From: Tetraselmis striata
Lineage: Eukaryota; Chlorophyta; Chlorodendrophyceae; Chlorodendrales; Chlorodendraceae
DNA: 64,000 nt
Direction: 5' to 3'
NCBI GenBank assembly: GCA_006384855.1
Contig: VCJN01000132.1
Coordinates: forward strand, 1 to 64,000
Of the stretch, positions 9,322 to 20,370 are shown piece after piece; the stretch's first letter is position 1; each line of letters begins with the position of its first letter. The notes under the pieces were generated by a model. It made no database searches. It saw nothing but the letters and a program-made list of their open reading frames with translations, and had not been told where the DNA came from. The translations under genes and the position numbers were made by a program.

Positions 9322-12248
9322 TCATTCCATCTTTGCACGTTTCAGTGCACGGGACTGGTTGAACTGGTGGGAGGGGTACTTGTGCTGCAAGCTGGCTTGT
9401 GCCTGCACATGCCCCTCCCTTTTGGCCTTTGACACATGGCCAGTGCCAGTGACAGGCCTGCCCTTTCGCCGGCCATGCTGCCTGCGGGATGGCTTGCCGC
9501 GGTACTTCAGCAGCATGTGCAGCCGGCTCATCACCACCCCAGACACATTGCCCTTTCTAGCAGACCGCTTTCTAGCAAAGAATTTGGTCATCTGATGCAT
9601 GGCTTCAGCCCCCTGGCTGCACCATTTCATCAGCCCTCCCCACTTTCTAACTAGGTCGCCCATGTGGCATGACATGATGTGCATGTATACTGTCACATCA
9701 GTGTCAACCGCAACCTCTAGGTAGGCAGCTATGAATTCAGAGCCTAACCTCTCTAATTCTTGAGCATGTGCCTCCACTGATGCAGGATCGTTGTCATCGC
9801 ATCCTCTTGTGACAGCATCATTGAAGAGGAAGAACATCTCCCAAACAGTCAATGCATCAAGGTAAATGTCACGGTTTACCTCCCCCTCCTCATGCTTGTC
9901 GATGGCGATTTCGAGGATGTTCTTGAAGTTGTCCAACAGCAGACGGCATGTCGCGCCAGGCCAACTCTCAGCAGAGACGTTGAGCTTCTTCACGTCCTTC
10001 TCAGTTTGAAGGTAGATGTCCTCGCTGATAACCAGCTTCAGGTTGTTATAGCACCATTGCCCCACCTCTTGCAGCTTCTCCGTGGTGCAATGCTCCTGAA
10101 TGGTGTGCAAAAAGATTTGCGGCACCACCCGGAGCATGTTGTGCAGGATGTCTGCGATGTAGTACATCACTGTGGGGAGGCAGATGTAGGGAGGGCGTCC
10201 CCTGCACTGCCCATAGTGCTTCTGCTGCTCCGTCTGGCGCTTGTTGGTGCTCCAGCCATCGACTGATGGCTGCACGCTTGATGGACTGATCTTGGCATCA
10301 CATTCTACAGTGTAACAATAATGCATAAGTACATGACCATCACATAATGAGTCCCACATGCAGCACACATCAGATGGAAAAACACATTACCTGCTGCAGG
10401 GCAATCATATGTGTAGTCCAGCACCTCGTGCGCAAGCTCCACCATCCGCTCGATGAACCGCTGTGGCAGCCCACCATGTGCCGCCCATGCTGCCTTGGAT
10501 CTGTGCAGAGTGCCCTTGGGTGCCATGCAGTAGATGCATGGATACAAGGATGAGCATCCACACAGTCCTAGCCATCCGTTGAGCAACTTCAAGTCGCCGC
10601 CCATGCACACCTCCACTCCATGCTTCTTGCCGTCTACCATCAGCCCCTCAGCCAGCAGGGTGTCAATCTGTTGAGGCAGGGTAGGGAGGGTCTTCATGAC
10701 GTCCTCGTAGCAATCATCACGCAGGAAGAATGCGCATGGCAGGTTGTTCTCCACGGAGTTGACCAGCAGCCCCTCCTTCCCCTTCACTCCCACCACTGAT
10801 TCATCATCATACACAATCTGTGGCAATGATAGCAAGCACATTATCACTCACATATGTCTATGTAACAGCATGCAACAACACATGTATACAATGTAACACC
10901 GACATGGCATGCATACCTTCACAACAACCACTGTTCCATTTGCCCTTGTAGATGTGAAAATTCCTGATGCATCAGCAATCACTTGGATGCGCAGTATGTC
11001 CCCTGGTTTGATGACCTTTGCCTTCAACAAGGTGCGGACGCGCTGCTGCAGCACCAATCTCAATTGAAGGGTGGAGGTTATCAGGTCGTCTGAGGTCTCC
11101 AACCCCACCAAGTTCAGCTCATCCTTCTGCTGGCCCAAGATGATGTCAAGAGATGAAAACTTGCACATGAGAGACCCAGCAGGCAACACATGCCTAACTA
11201 GTTTCTCCAAGTCCGGGTCCCAAACGTGTGACGCAAGATTGATAAGCCGCTGGTACCCATCTTGCGATAGCCGCAAGTCCGTATAGATTTGCAACCCATT
11301 GTGCAACCACAACGCTCGCACAGACATCAAGGCTCGTTCCTCTGCTTCTTTGAAAACATTCTTGAACTGTTTTGAGCGCAAGATGGTTGAGACTAGCTCA
11401 GGGTATCTCGCCAGTAGTGCGCCCAAGATGAAGCGGGGTGTGTGCGCAGCCCTCACTCCCGCTGGCTGCCCCACTAGGTCCTCTTCCTTCTCAATCTGCT
11501 CCCACTCCTGAGGCGGCGGCGGCTGTTTCTGCTTCTTCGCTGTGCCAGCATCATCGCAGTCGTCCGCTGCCTGGCTGTCGCTGTCGCTGTCACTATCTAC
11601 GACCGTCTTTGTGTACATCTCCCTCCAACTGTCGTCGTCACCAACGATCTCTGTGAGCCAGTTCTCTAGCATGTCGACCTTGCGGCCGATGTGCTTCCGG
11701 ATCGTCGCGTAGTTGCGCGCCTCCCTGAGTTTATAGACCAGCCCGCTCGGCCGTTCCCTCACCGACCGGTATGCCGCCGCCTCCTCACCACCAGAGTCAC
11801 TCTTAGAGCTGACCTCGTCGCCACTAGCATCGTCGGCAGGCTCGGGACAGTTGTATAGCTGCCGCACTTTGGCGCGGAGGCGTGATATCGCCTTATCCTT
11901 TTTCCGGCGCAGGATCGCATCCTCCTCGCGCTGTTTAGCCTCCTCTGCGAGCAGCGACCGCAACTCCTTCTCGACAGCCTTCTGTTTGTCCACCACCTCC
12001 CGCCAATACTGCTCTGCCACCTCCGCATCCACTGCTCGCTTGACCAAGTGTTTGAGTTGAGACCTCAAGTTTCCCAACTCGGTGCTGGCGCGGATCATGC
12101 GACGCGCATTCTCTGCGGCTCGCGGGCTGCTGATCGGCATTGCTGTTGCTGCTGCCGCCGCGCCGCCCGCATTGGTAGTTGCATTCTCCGCTGCCTGCCG
12201 GCGCTCGCGCCGTTCTGCAGCTCGCTGCTTCTTAGTCTTGAAGGCCAT
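9322..12248 (-). CDS. CMC-type transposase, 913 aa, three exons
   Basis: Exons 12248-10917, 10817-10391 and 10304-9322 (GT-AG introns) sum to 2742 nt and close in frame. The start chosen is MAFKTKKQRAAERRERRQ, a basic N-terminus. A longer open frame upstream is low-complexity. Residues ~40-190 are coiled and charged, and ~190-290 are acidic with DSDSDSDS. A probable RNase-H-fold core follows: IADASG at the end of exon 1, GGDLKLLNGWLGL at about residue 517 with the C-x2-C pair PCIYC (~538/541), then a DILHNMLRVVPQIFLHTI helix and the late block CSQGAEAMHQ in exon 3, a candidate final acidic residue. The C-terminus is strongly basic. The family call rests on motif order, CAC ends and the 3-bp duplication; exact catalytic residues need structure prediction. 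Confidence 0.75.
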
Positions 12249-12301
12249 AGCGCTGTTGTTGGGAGGCGTGTAGGATTGAGAGCCGTACGTAGTATCGGTG
12301 T

Positions 12302-12379
12302 CTGGACCAGTTGGCGCATGCACGGCATGCGCCGGTCCAGCGCGTACCGCCGCCGCCGCCCAGCGGCCGCGCCGCTGGG
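12302..12379. repeat. subterminal hairpins of the transposon
   Basis: One imperfect palindrome has arms CTGGACC and GGCGCATGC (12302-12321) pairing with GCATGCGCC and GGTCCAG (12325-12340). A second has CCCAGCGGC (12359-12367) pairing with GCCGCTGGG (12371-12379) across 3 nt. Both lie upstream of the transposase start within the right subterminal region and could be protein-binding sites. Confidence 0.55.
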
Positions 12380-12513
12380 CAACCCGCCGACCACGTACGG
12401 CCCCTGGGGTCCCGTACACACTGTACGGGCTCGGTATGATAGTATCATGCACGGGCGGGGTACCTACGGGCATGCTAAGGGGGTGTTACATTGGTACACA
12501 TGTACGCGTACGG

Positions 12514-12550
12514 TAAAATGTCCCAATTTTAAGCCAAAAACTGCGCTGTG
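12514..12550 (-). repeat. right transposon terminus (bipartite)
   Basis: On the minus strand the end reads CACAGC (12550-12545), with CATTTTA at 12520-12514, again positions 31-37 from the end. Confidence 0.65.
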
Positions 12551-13210
12551 AGGGAAGCACTGAAGCCAAGGAACGTCAAGAAAGACCGAAAGGGGAACAT
12601 GAAACCACATGAATGGGGACCACCGCCCCGGGGTGGGCCATCAGCCGCGGCGAGTACGCTTGCCGTCAATGACCCGGGTCATAGCAACACATGCCGACGA
12701 GCGACGCGACGCAGGCGCAGGAGCACCATCACGTGCCGCACGCGCGGCTGCGACCCCGCCAAGAACGTTGTCTGCATGTGCCATGTTGATGAGCAAAAAG
12801 ACACGGCGGCGCCACGCCGACAAGCAAGAGCTGGCCGATTTTCTGGCCAGTGTGTGTGTGGCTAGCTTTCGCGAGCTCCACCAATAAGAAGGCCTCAGCG
12901 TGCGGGGCCAGCGAGCCGAACTCGGAAACGGTGAAAGGAACAAAGCGAAGCATGCCGGCGGCGTTTCGGACACCCTCGTCATACTTATGGATTTTGTGGC
13001 GCTCTGCAGCCCGCAATAATGCAGTCGTTGGATCCGAGCTTGACAGTCATGCCGATCGACCGGGGCCGTGGTCCGGGCTTAATCCTTACATGGTTGATGC
13101 ATGAGCCCGTCGGGGCTTTGAAAGGGGAACGGTCTTTTGCTGTTATGGCTATGCCGCCAAACCTACCGGTACCATCAGGGGTACCACCGCAGTTGGCGCA
13201 CGACGTCAAG
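12551..13210 (-). mobile_element. LINE-A copy, C-terminal coding part (right half of the interrupted element)
   Basis: This continues the LINE whose 3' end lies at 7205-7413. On the minus strand it encodes the end of a LINE polyprotein: a stretch with AAGMLRFVPFTVSEFGSLAPHAEAF, then the 3' UTR from about 12660. The same protein block occurs at 20371-21310 and 29228-29545. Several frame changes show it is dead. Upstream of about 13050 it diverges from the 20.4-21.3 kb copy. Confidence 0.7.
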
Positions 13211-13320
13211 TCATGTCACTGACGTTGGCTTCTGCCGATACTGATGGCCCAGGGCGAACTATCCTGTACTTTTTGCAGGAATACTCCAGAATAACTGTAG
13301 GATAATAGTCGCGATATATA
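13211..13320. other. short unassigned spacer
   Basis: The stretch between the LINE-A copy and the LINE-B tail cluster shows nothing recognisable. Confidence 0.3.
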
Positions 13321-14209
13321 TGTAAGTATTATAGTTACATGAGCTAGTTGCAAAGGGCAATCAGGAAACCACTATATGGGTAGTATATGTAAGTGATATA
13401 GTTACATGAGCTAGCTGCAAAAGGCGATCAGGAAATCACCCAAAAAGGAAATATAGGAAACGTCCTTCAACAATTGCGAGGTGGAAACAGCACCAGAAGA
13501 GGGTGCGAAATGACCACGGGCAAACGCATCACACTTGGCCGTCTGCACTCCGGCAGAGAGAATGCCGCCCAAGGTACCATGCATGCAAGCAGAGACTCAC
13601 TGCAAGTAAGTAATATTTACATGAGCTAGCAGCAGAAGGCGATATCAAGAAATCACCACAAAAGGACAATCAGAAAGGTCCTCTACAACAACTGCGAGGT
13701 GGAAGCAATAGCAGGAGAAGATGCAGAATGGGCACGAGCTCACGCATCAGACTTGGCCATCTGCACACCGGCAAGAGAATGCCGCCCAGGGTACCATGCA
13801 CGCAAGCAGAAACCCGCTGCAACAGCCCCCGCTGTGTGCGCGACAGGTGACGGCGGAACTCAGCATGTTGGCTAGCGACAAAGTTCCGAAGTGCCTGAAC
13901 GGACTGACCACGAAGGAAGCATGAGGTCGGGGCGGAAGGACCTCCAGGGAAGTTGCGCATAGCCAACAGCACCGCGAAGATGTAGACCACCGTCAAAGAG
14001 GACTTCCCGAGATGGCCGCGGTCCTCAACCACAAAAAAGGTTGTACCGGTGAACACCCTGCACTGGGGCGGAAGACGCCCGGTCCGCTGCCAACTTACCC
14101 TGCTCCGCCTCGGTCGCCGCGATTCCCGGGGTGCACCAGCGGATGTCGTTGCTTCAAGTAGGGGTCGCGAAGGACACGCACGCGAAGTCGATCATGTAAT
14201 CGCCCGCCG

Positions 14210-14249
<40 letters not shown>

Positions 14250-14580
14250 ACCCACCCCGCCAGCGTCAAGTCCGACGGCCGCGAGCGGTCCGCTGGGCGC
14301 AGCCCACTCGTCTCAAGGGTCAAGTCGCCGGCTCCCGAGCGGTGCCTGTCAAGCACCGCCCCCGCATCAATTGCCACAGATGCAAGTAAGTTACATTATA
14401 ATTACATGATGAGCTAGCAGCAGCAGGCGATATCAGGAAGTAACCAGAAAAGGAAAATCAGAAAGGTCCTCTGTAAGTAAGTAATATATACTTACATGAG
14501 CTAGCAGCAGAAGGCGATATCAGGAAATCACCAAAAGAAGGATAATTAGCAAGGTCCTCTAAGTAAGTAATATAGTATCC
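13321..14580 (-). mobile_element. stack of 5'-truncated LINE-B 3' ends
   Basis: The LINE-B 3' end (plus-strand motif TTACATGAGCTAGC followed by AGAAGGCGATATCAGGAAATC) occurs at about 13338, 13403, 13618, 14403 and 14494, all in the same orientation. Each is followed by a different length of LINE-B: about 45, 210, 770, 80 and 70 bp. The longest (about 13610-14385) encodes on the minus strand VVEDRGHLGKSSLTVVYIFAVLLA, part of the LINE C-terminal domain. Repeated GTAAGTAAGTAATAT sequence lies at the junctions. This is a head-to-tail pile of truncated insertions into one another's tails. Confidence 0.7.
14210..14247. repeat. poly(C) tract, 38 nt
   Basis: An uninterrupted C run inside the LINE-B copy. 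The 18.9-20.3 kb copy has a shorter C run in the same position and the 51-52 kb copy has almost none, so the tract length varies between copies. Confidence 0.9.
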
Positions 14581-14913
14581 TTAATCTGTATTGCTGTAGT
14601 ATCAGAACGGGTACGCATCAAGATCTCGAAGATGGCCCGTACCTAAAATAATATCCTAATTAGGCGACTCTTACGCCACGGTGGATATCTTTTTCAGGAT
14701 AGCGGAGCAGCCGGTGCCGATCCAGCGAGCTGCAACTTCAGCTCGCTGCGCGCCAACCTAGTTCTTAAATGTCACCGACCCACCCACCTTTGCATCCACC
14801 CGCAACGCCAGTCAGTGGGTAGTCCCAGGTAGCGAGTCGCCTGTTGTGATAGATTTTCTTTCTCGTCTGAGACCGTCGGCGGCGCTTGTCGGAGCTTCTC
14901 TCGAGAGCCAAAG

Positions 14914-17744
14914 ATGATGATTTGCAGCTCGGTGCTTGCGGCGTCCGCCGTCCCTTGCAGTGCGGTGCAGCCGCAGGCCAAGACGGCCCGTCGCAGCAAG
15001 GCGCTTCTTGCAAGTCGCCAGACTCTTCGAGACCCCGTGAGCCGCCGCGGCTTCAGTTCCCCGAGCCATGTCGTGGTTGGGAAGAGCACCGTGAGCCGCA
15101 GGCACGTGGTCCGTATCTCCAACGCGTCGTCGCCCACGGTGGACGCTCCGACTGCTGAAGTCGGAGGCGCAGCCACCTACGACTGCGTTGTGGTGCGTAT
15201 CAACTGAGGAGGAAGCGCCGTCTTGCCACATTGTCTGTTATGTATACCGTGACAGTGATGCTGCTGTAAGGTCTCAGTGACTTGAATTTTGCTGTGTGTG
15301 GACAGGTTGGCGGGGGTATCTCCGGCCTCTGCACTGCTCAGGCGCTGGTGTCCAAGCACCGCGATGTCTGCGGGAAGGTTCTTGTGACCGAAGCCCGTGA
15401 GCGCGTGGGCGGCAACATCACTAGCATGTCCGATGACTCCTACCTGTGGGAGGAAGGCCCAAACAGCTTCCAGCCCAACGATGCCATCCTGTCCATGGCT
15501 GTACGCCCCCCGACGCCGCACAGAAAAACAAATGCCCTAGGCAGTCAATCAGCCTATTGCATTGATGGGAAGTTAGCCTTCCGGATCTGTGGGTGCAAAG
15601 AGTCGCAGTTGATTATTATACATTCTCTTCCCACATAGGCGCAGCAAGTGAAGCAAGGCCTGTCTTGCTCTGCTATCGCGGTGCAGGTCGAGGCCGGTTG
15701 CGACAAGGACCTGGTGCTGGGCGACCCCACCGCGCCTCGCTTTGTGTACTGGGACAAGAAGCTGCGGCCGACGCCATCTGGCCCGGATGTCCTGACCTTC
15801 GATCTCCTGACCATCTGGGGCAAGATCCGCGCCGGGCTGGGAGCTGCGGGCATCCTCAAGGCACCGCGTCCGGAAGGTAGTCCTGCCAGGACTGGCCTGT
15901 TGCAGAGCCACACACCTGCCTAAACGCGTGAAGGGGAAGAGTGTCATGACTCAGCACCAGCTGCACCATACCTGCACATGCACAGCGCCATCTGTTGGCG
16001 GCATACTTTGATACTGACACCGTGCGTATTGGTCCATCAGGCGAGGAGTCTGTGGAGCAGTTTGTCCGCCGGAACCTCGGCGATCAGGTCTTCGAGCGGC
16101 TGATCGAGCCATTCTGCTCCGGTGTCTATGCGGGCGACCCCTCTAAGCTGTCCATGAAGGCGGCCTTTGGCAAGGTGTGGCATCTGAGCTGCTGCCTGCT
16201 GCTGTGTTGGCGGTGCCATTGGGCAACCATCCGGGCGCTGCTGACCGGAAGCTGCCTTGCAGGTTTGGAACTTGGAAGACATCGGAGGCTCAATTGTGGG
16301 TGGTGCCATCAAGATCATCCAGAAGAATAAGACCGACCCTCCTCCTCCGCGGGACCCCAAGCTCCCTCCCAAGCCAGCTGGCCAGACCGTTGGCTCGTTC
16401 CGTGAGGGCCTGAAGATGCTGCCCGAGGCGATCGAGGCGAACATCTCGGACAAGATCAGGTAGGCTATGATTGGCAAGCTAGCCAAAGTACATCACGACG
16501 TGCACTCTGCACGTTCTTCATGTGCGCTCTCCATGGGCTTGGCAATGGCTGGCTGATGGCCGCTCCTACGCGTGCACACAGGTGTAACTGGAAGCTGTCC
16601 AAGATTGCCAAGTCCGGCGATCTGTACGTCCTGGATTACTCCACCCCTGATGGAGACGTCTCCATCAAAGCGCGCTCTGTGGCCCTGACGTGCCCATCCT
16701 ACGTGGCGGCATCGCTGCTGGAGGACGCAGCGGTATGTCTCTGGGGCGCCATACTATTAGGCATATGCAAAGCATGTGTTAGGCAGCTGGATAGTACAGC
16801 TTGGCAGGCGGCTGGCAGTTAACGGAAGCTTTGCTGCTCTGCGCAGGCTGATGCGGCCACTGCCCTGAGCTCTTTCGACTACCCCCCTGTCGCTGCCGTC
16901 ACCCTCGCGTACCCGCTCACGGCGTTCCGGGCGGAGCGCTTTGACGCCAGCGGAAAGATCCCTGGCTTTGGGCAGCTGCACCCGCGGTCGCAGGTACAGA
17001 AAAAGGGCCTGCTACTGCAGGTTTCCTTGCTGGAATACACGCCCGCTGGCAGCTGGGCGCCAGGAACTGAGGAGCGGGTGCCTTGTTGCGCAGGGCGTCA
17101 CTACGCTGGGCACCATCTACAGCTCGTCCCTGTTCCCCGGCCGCTGCCCCGAGGGCCAGCAGCTGCTCCTCAACTACATTGGGGGGTCGACCAACCGCGG
17201 CATTGTGAACCAGACCCAGGAAGAGATTGTTGCGCAGGTGACATAGCATGCTATGCACGCGATCTGACAGCGCCGACATATTCACCCCTGTCCTGCCACC
17301 GGCTGGGTTTTGCCATCACTGACTCCCCATTCCTGCTGTTATTTGTAATCTGTCTTGATTCCAGGTGAACAAGGACTTGCGCAAGGAGGGAATGCCTCTC
17401 AAGGACGATGCTCCCGAGCCTACCGTCGTGGGTGTCAGGGTCTGGCCCCGCGCTATCCCGCAGTTCAACGTGGGCCACCAGGACAAGCTTGATCAGGCTA
17501 CAGCCGCTCTGAAGGCGAACAACTTTGATGGTGTGCATCTGGGCGGTAACTACGTCGCTGGCGTGGCTCTGGGGAAGTGCGTAGAGTTCTCATGGGAGTA
17601 CGCGTCCAACATCGCCGCTTATGTGAAGGTGCTGCCAACTCGCACTCACACCTGCGCACCATGAAGTGTTTCGCACCCATCTGCCACTGCATGTGTGCTA
17701 AATTATAACGTGCTGCTGGCCAACAGGCTGCTGCGTCCAAGTGA
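14914..17744 (+). CDS. PPX1: protoporphyrinogen oxidase, chloroplast
   Basis: The enzyme oxidises protoporphyrinogen IX to protoporphyrin IX with FAD and O2, the last step shared by haem and chlorophyll synthesis. Ten exons (14914-15192, 15306-15500, 15687-15876, 16041-16174, 16263-16459, 16582-16732, 16847-16993, 17094-17237, 17365-17628, 17727-17744) total 1719 nt, giving 572 aa. The first ~85 residues are Ser/Ala/Arg-rich, a chloroplast transit peptide. The FAD Rossmann motif VVGGGISGL is split by intron 1, followed by [10 protein letters not shown] and EEGPNSFQP. Family blocks [39 protein letters not shown] and [12 protein letters not shown] are intact, as is the C-terminal FAD motif ([19 protein letters not shown]). 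Length and order match plant and algal PPOX1. The start is the first of two adjacent ATGs. Confidence 0.95.
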
Positions 17745-18860
17745 AGATGCACACCACCGGAGCAGCAGCTCCTGATGCCCCCGTAGCAACTATCCCGGGA
17801 CAGTCTGAGCGCCTCGTTTGTGTGGTCTGGGCTTGATAGCGCGGCATCATGTGTAGTAGCCAAGGCCGACATGTGCCTGCTGGGGCGATACCATAGGACC
17901 AAATATGTAGAGTTATTCAGAAACACCCCTCAGCCAGTGCTTCTCATCATGTCCACAACTGGTGACGCAATGCCGCCACCTTGCAGGCGGGTAGAAGACT
18001 TAATCGATACTCTGAAGTTGCATATGTGCTGTAGTTGGTGCATGGTGGTTGTATTGTTGATAATGCCCGGCAGGCAGCAGCAGACCTGGCTGATCCAGGA
18101 ACCAAAGGAAAGGAAGGCCCATGCGGTAGCGCAGGTGGTGTCATGTGCAGTGCCTACTAGTCGAGCTTTTGAGGCTCAGCGTATTGGGACCAAAACAACC
18201 AAGATGATTGTCATGGTCGTGGTGCAGTCGTAGTCGCCCAGCAGCGCCGCGGCGGCACCAGTAGGCGGTGCGCGCAGGGGGAAACGGCGGACGCCTGCGA
18301 ACGTTGCCGCACTGGCTGAAGACTACTGGCAAGCTGCTGCGACATCAATCAATGCAGGGGTAACTGCGCATGGTGCTCAAGTAAGGCAAGGATTTAAAAA
18401 GAGGATTAACACATTTTTATTATACATCACCGATTTTTCTCACTTATAGGGGGTTTATAAATCTTATCTTAAGGTAGGATTGTACTTATTTACATGCTGA
18501 AAGGATGACAGGATTATTTATCCTCACAAGGCGTATCCGTATATAAGGATTACTGATAAATAATCCTCTGACGACAGCAGCAGCACAAAGACAGGGGATG
18601 TATACCCAGGCGAGCCGGGGACGTCAATGGTCTGTTTTGCCGACTTCGGACCTGTGGTGATAGTGGCGGCGAAACGATGTTTTGGAAGGGGCGGCACGCC
18701 CGCGTGCGTCGCGCGGTCTCCGCGGCGACGTTATGAATAATTTGGAATTCTTACGACTTAATCCCCGCTGGGTTTTTGATGCTAAACGGGTGGACGGGCC
18801 AGCTATATTACGGCCCGGAGGCACAACCCCGCATAAGGCAGAAGGCGAAGGAAACCACCA
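17745..18860. other. intergenic, AT-rich in part
   Basis: No gene is seen. 17745-18360 is the 3' flank of protoporphyrinogen oxidase; no clear TGTAA was spotted close to the stop. From 18370 to 18570 the sequence is unusually AT-rich and contains a perfect foldback. The rest to 18860 runs into LINE-B. Confidence 0.4.
18510..18567. repeat. perfect 13-bp inverted repeat (MITE-like foldback)
   Basis: AGGATTATTTATC (18510-18522) pairs exactly with GATAAATAATCCT (18555-18567) across a 32-nt loop that itself contains GTATCC/AAGGAT. It sits in a local AT-rich island. Confidence 0.7.
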
Positions 18861-20310
18861 CTCAGTTATATAGTTACATGAGCTAGCTGCAAAAGGCGAT
18901 CAGGAAACCACCCGAATAGGCAATAGGAAACGTCCAATACAACAGTTGCAAGGTGGAAGCAAGACTAGAAGAGGGTGCGGAATGAGCACGGGCGAACCCA
19001 TCAGACTTGGCCGTCTGGACTCCGGCAGCGAGAATGCCGCCCAAGCAAGGTACCATGCACGCAAGCAGAGACTCGCTGCAACAACCCCCGCCGCGTGCGC
19101 GACATGTGATGGCGGAACTCTGCGGGCTGGCTAGCGACTAAGTTCCGAAGAGCCTGGACGGACTGACCACGAAGGAAGCATGAAGTCGGGGCGGAAGGAC
19201 CGCTAGGGAAGTAGCGCACAGCAAGTAACACCGCGAAGATGTAGACCACCGTTAAAGCGGATTTTCCGAGGCGGCCGCGGTCCTCAACCACAAAAGGGTA
19301 GTACCGGTGAACACCATGCACCGGGGCGGAAGACGCCCGGTCCGCCGCTAGCTTGTTGCGCTCCGCCTCGGTCGCCGCGATTCCCATTGGTGCACCAGCG
19401 GGGGTCGTTGCCCGAAGTGGGGGTTGGGGACGACAGTTCCGGACACGCACGCGAAGTCGATCATGTAATCGCACGCCGCCCCCCCCCCCCCCCCCCCCCA
19501 CCATGCCAGCGTCAAGTATGACGGCCGCGAGCGGTCCGCCGGGCGCAGCCCACTCGTCTGAAGGGTCAAGTCGCCGACTCCCGAGCGGTCCCGGTCGAGC
19601 ACCGCCCCCGCTTCGATCGCCACGGAAGCCCACAGGTTTTTCAAAGCGGTATGCATGCGGTGCTTGTAGTTCGCAACGGGGAAGATGGGCAGATTATCCA
19701 CGACGAAATCCGTGGCATTCCGGTTCGAGACATCCGTAGAGCGAAGCCATAAGGGGTCAATCCCACACGTGGGGCCAGGACATGTATGTGACAAGCGCGG
19801 AACACCCGCGCGGGCGAAGGCCCACCACCCGCGCAGCGGCGGCCGAATAAGAAGCATGGGGAATTTTGCTGGCTGACTCGTGATCCGCCTAGAAAAGCGA
19901 TAGGGAGCCCGGCCCGCATGCGTTGTACAAGCGCAGGGTATCAAGGCGCGAGGCCGCGGCACCTACACGCTGGAAGCCAAGAGCGAGGGCCAACAAGTCA
20001 CGCAAGCGAATCGCACGGCTGAGGTGGCGTTGGACAACCATGGTCCTCGTGGGTTGATCATCGGAGGCAGCACCCGTACCCGTACCCGTACCCGAGGGCG
20101 GAGCTGTAGTACCGCCTGGCTGAAGTTCTAGTAGGGAAGGAGATGCCACTGCTGACGGAGGGGGTGCCACTCATTTGCGGGGCGACGGTATCTTGAGAGC
20201 TACAGAAGCGCATGTAGTAATAGTATTGGCAGTCCTCGTACCACCGATAGGAAGCGATTGCCGGGCAGCAGAGGCGGCCTCACCAGTACCAACTCCATGG
20301 GGAGTGCCCG
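18860..20310 (-). mobile_element. LINE-B copy, C-terminal half
   Basis: On the minus strand the copy reads from about 20310 to the TTACATGAGCTAGC tail at 18870. The coding blocks, in order, are VVQRHLSRAIRLRDLLALALGF; KHRMHTALKNLWASVAIEAGAVLDRDRSG; SGLRPADRSRPSYLTLAW; then VVEDRGRLGKSALTVVYIFAVLLAVRYFP. The LRPADxxL...DF sequence followed by a downstream FVxE block fits the nuclease-like C-terminal domain that follows reverse transcriptase in many algal non-LTR elements. Frame changes show it is inactive. A C-run at about 19483-19499 lies inside. Confidence 0.65.
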
Positions 20311-20370
20311 TAAAATATGTCGTGACGCGCAGTCCTCCGCTAGTGCTCGTACCCATACGGGCCGTAGTAC

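Larger units (their letters stand above)
7414..12550. mobile_element. DNA transposon, CMC (CACTA/Chapaev-like) type, 5137 bp
   Basis: The element starts CACAGC and ends GCTGTG and is flanked by the 3-bp duplication AGG. Its insertion point is fixed by the LINE 3' UTR that continues on both sides. The ends are bipartite: CACAGC at element positions 1-6 and CATTTTA at positions 31-37 from each end, with little similarity between. It carries two convergent genes, a three-exon transposase-like gene on the minus strand and an intronless zinc-finger ORF on the plus strand, ending 69 bp apart. CAC termini with a 3-bp duplication are known for the CMC superfamily. The transposase block GGDLKLLNGWLGL...YPCIYC resembles the region around the PYC motif of CACTA/Chapaev transposases. 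Both genes are open, so it may be a complete, fairly young copy. Confidence 0.75.

Noticed and set aside
7414-12550. RAG1/Transib identity for the transposase
   Set aside because: The CAC ends and bipartite layout are suggestive, but the duplication is 3 bp rather than 5 bp and the protein motifs fit CMC-type transposases better.
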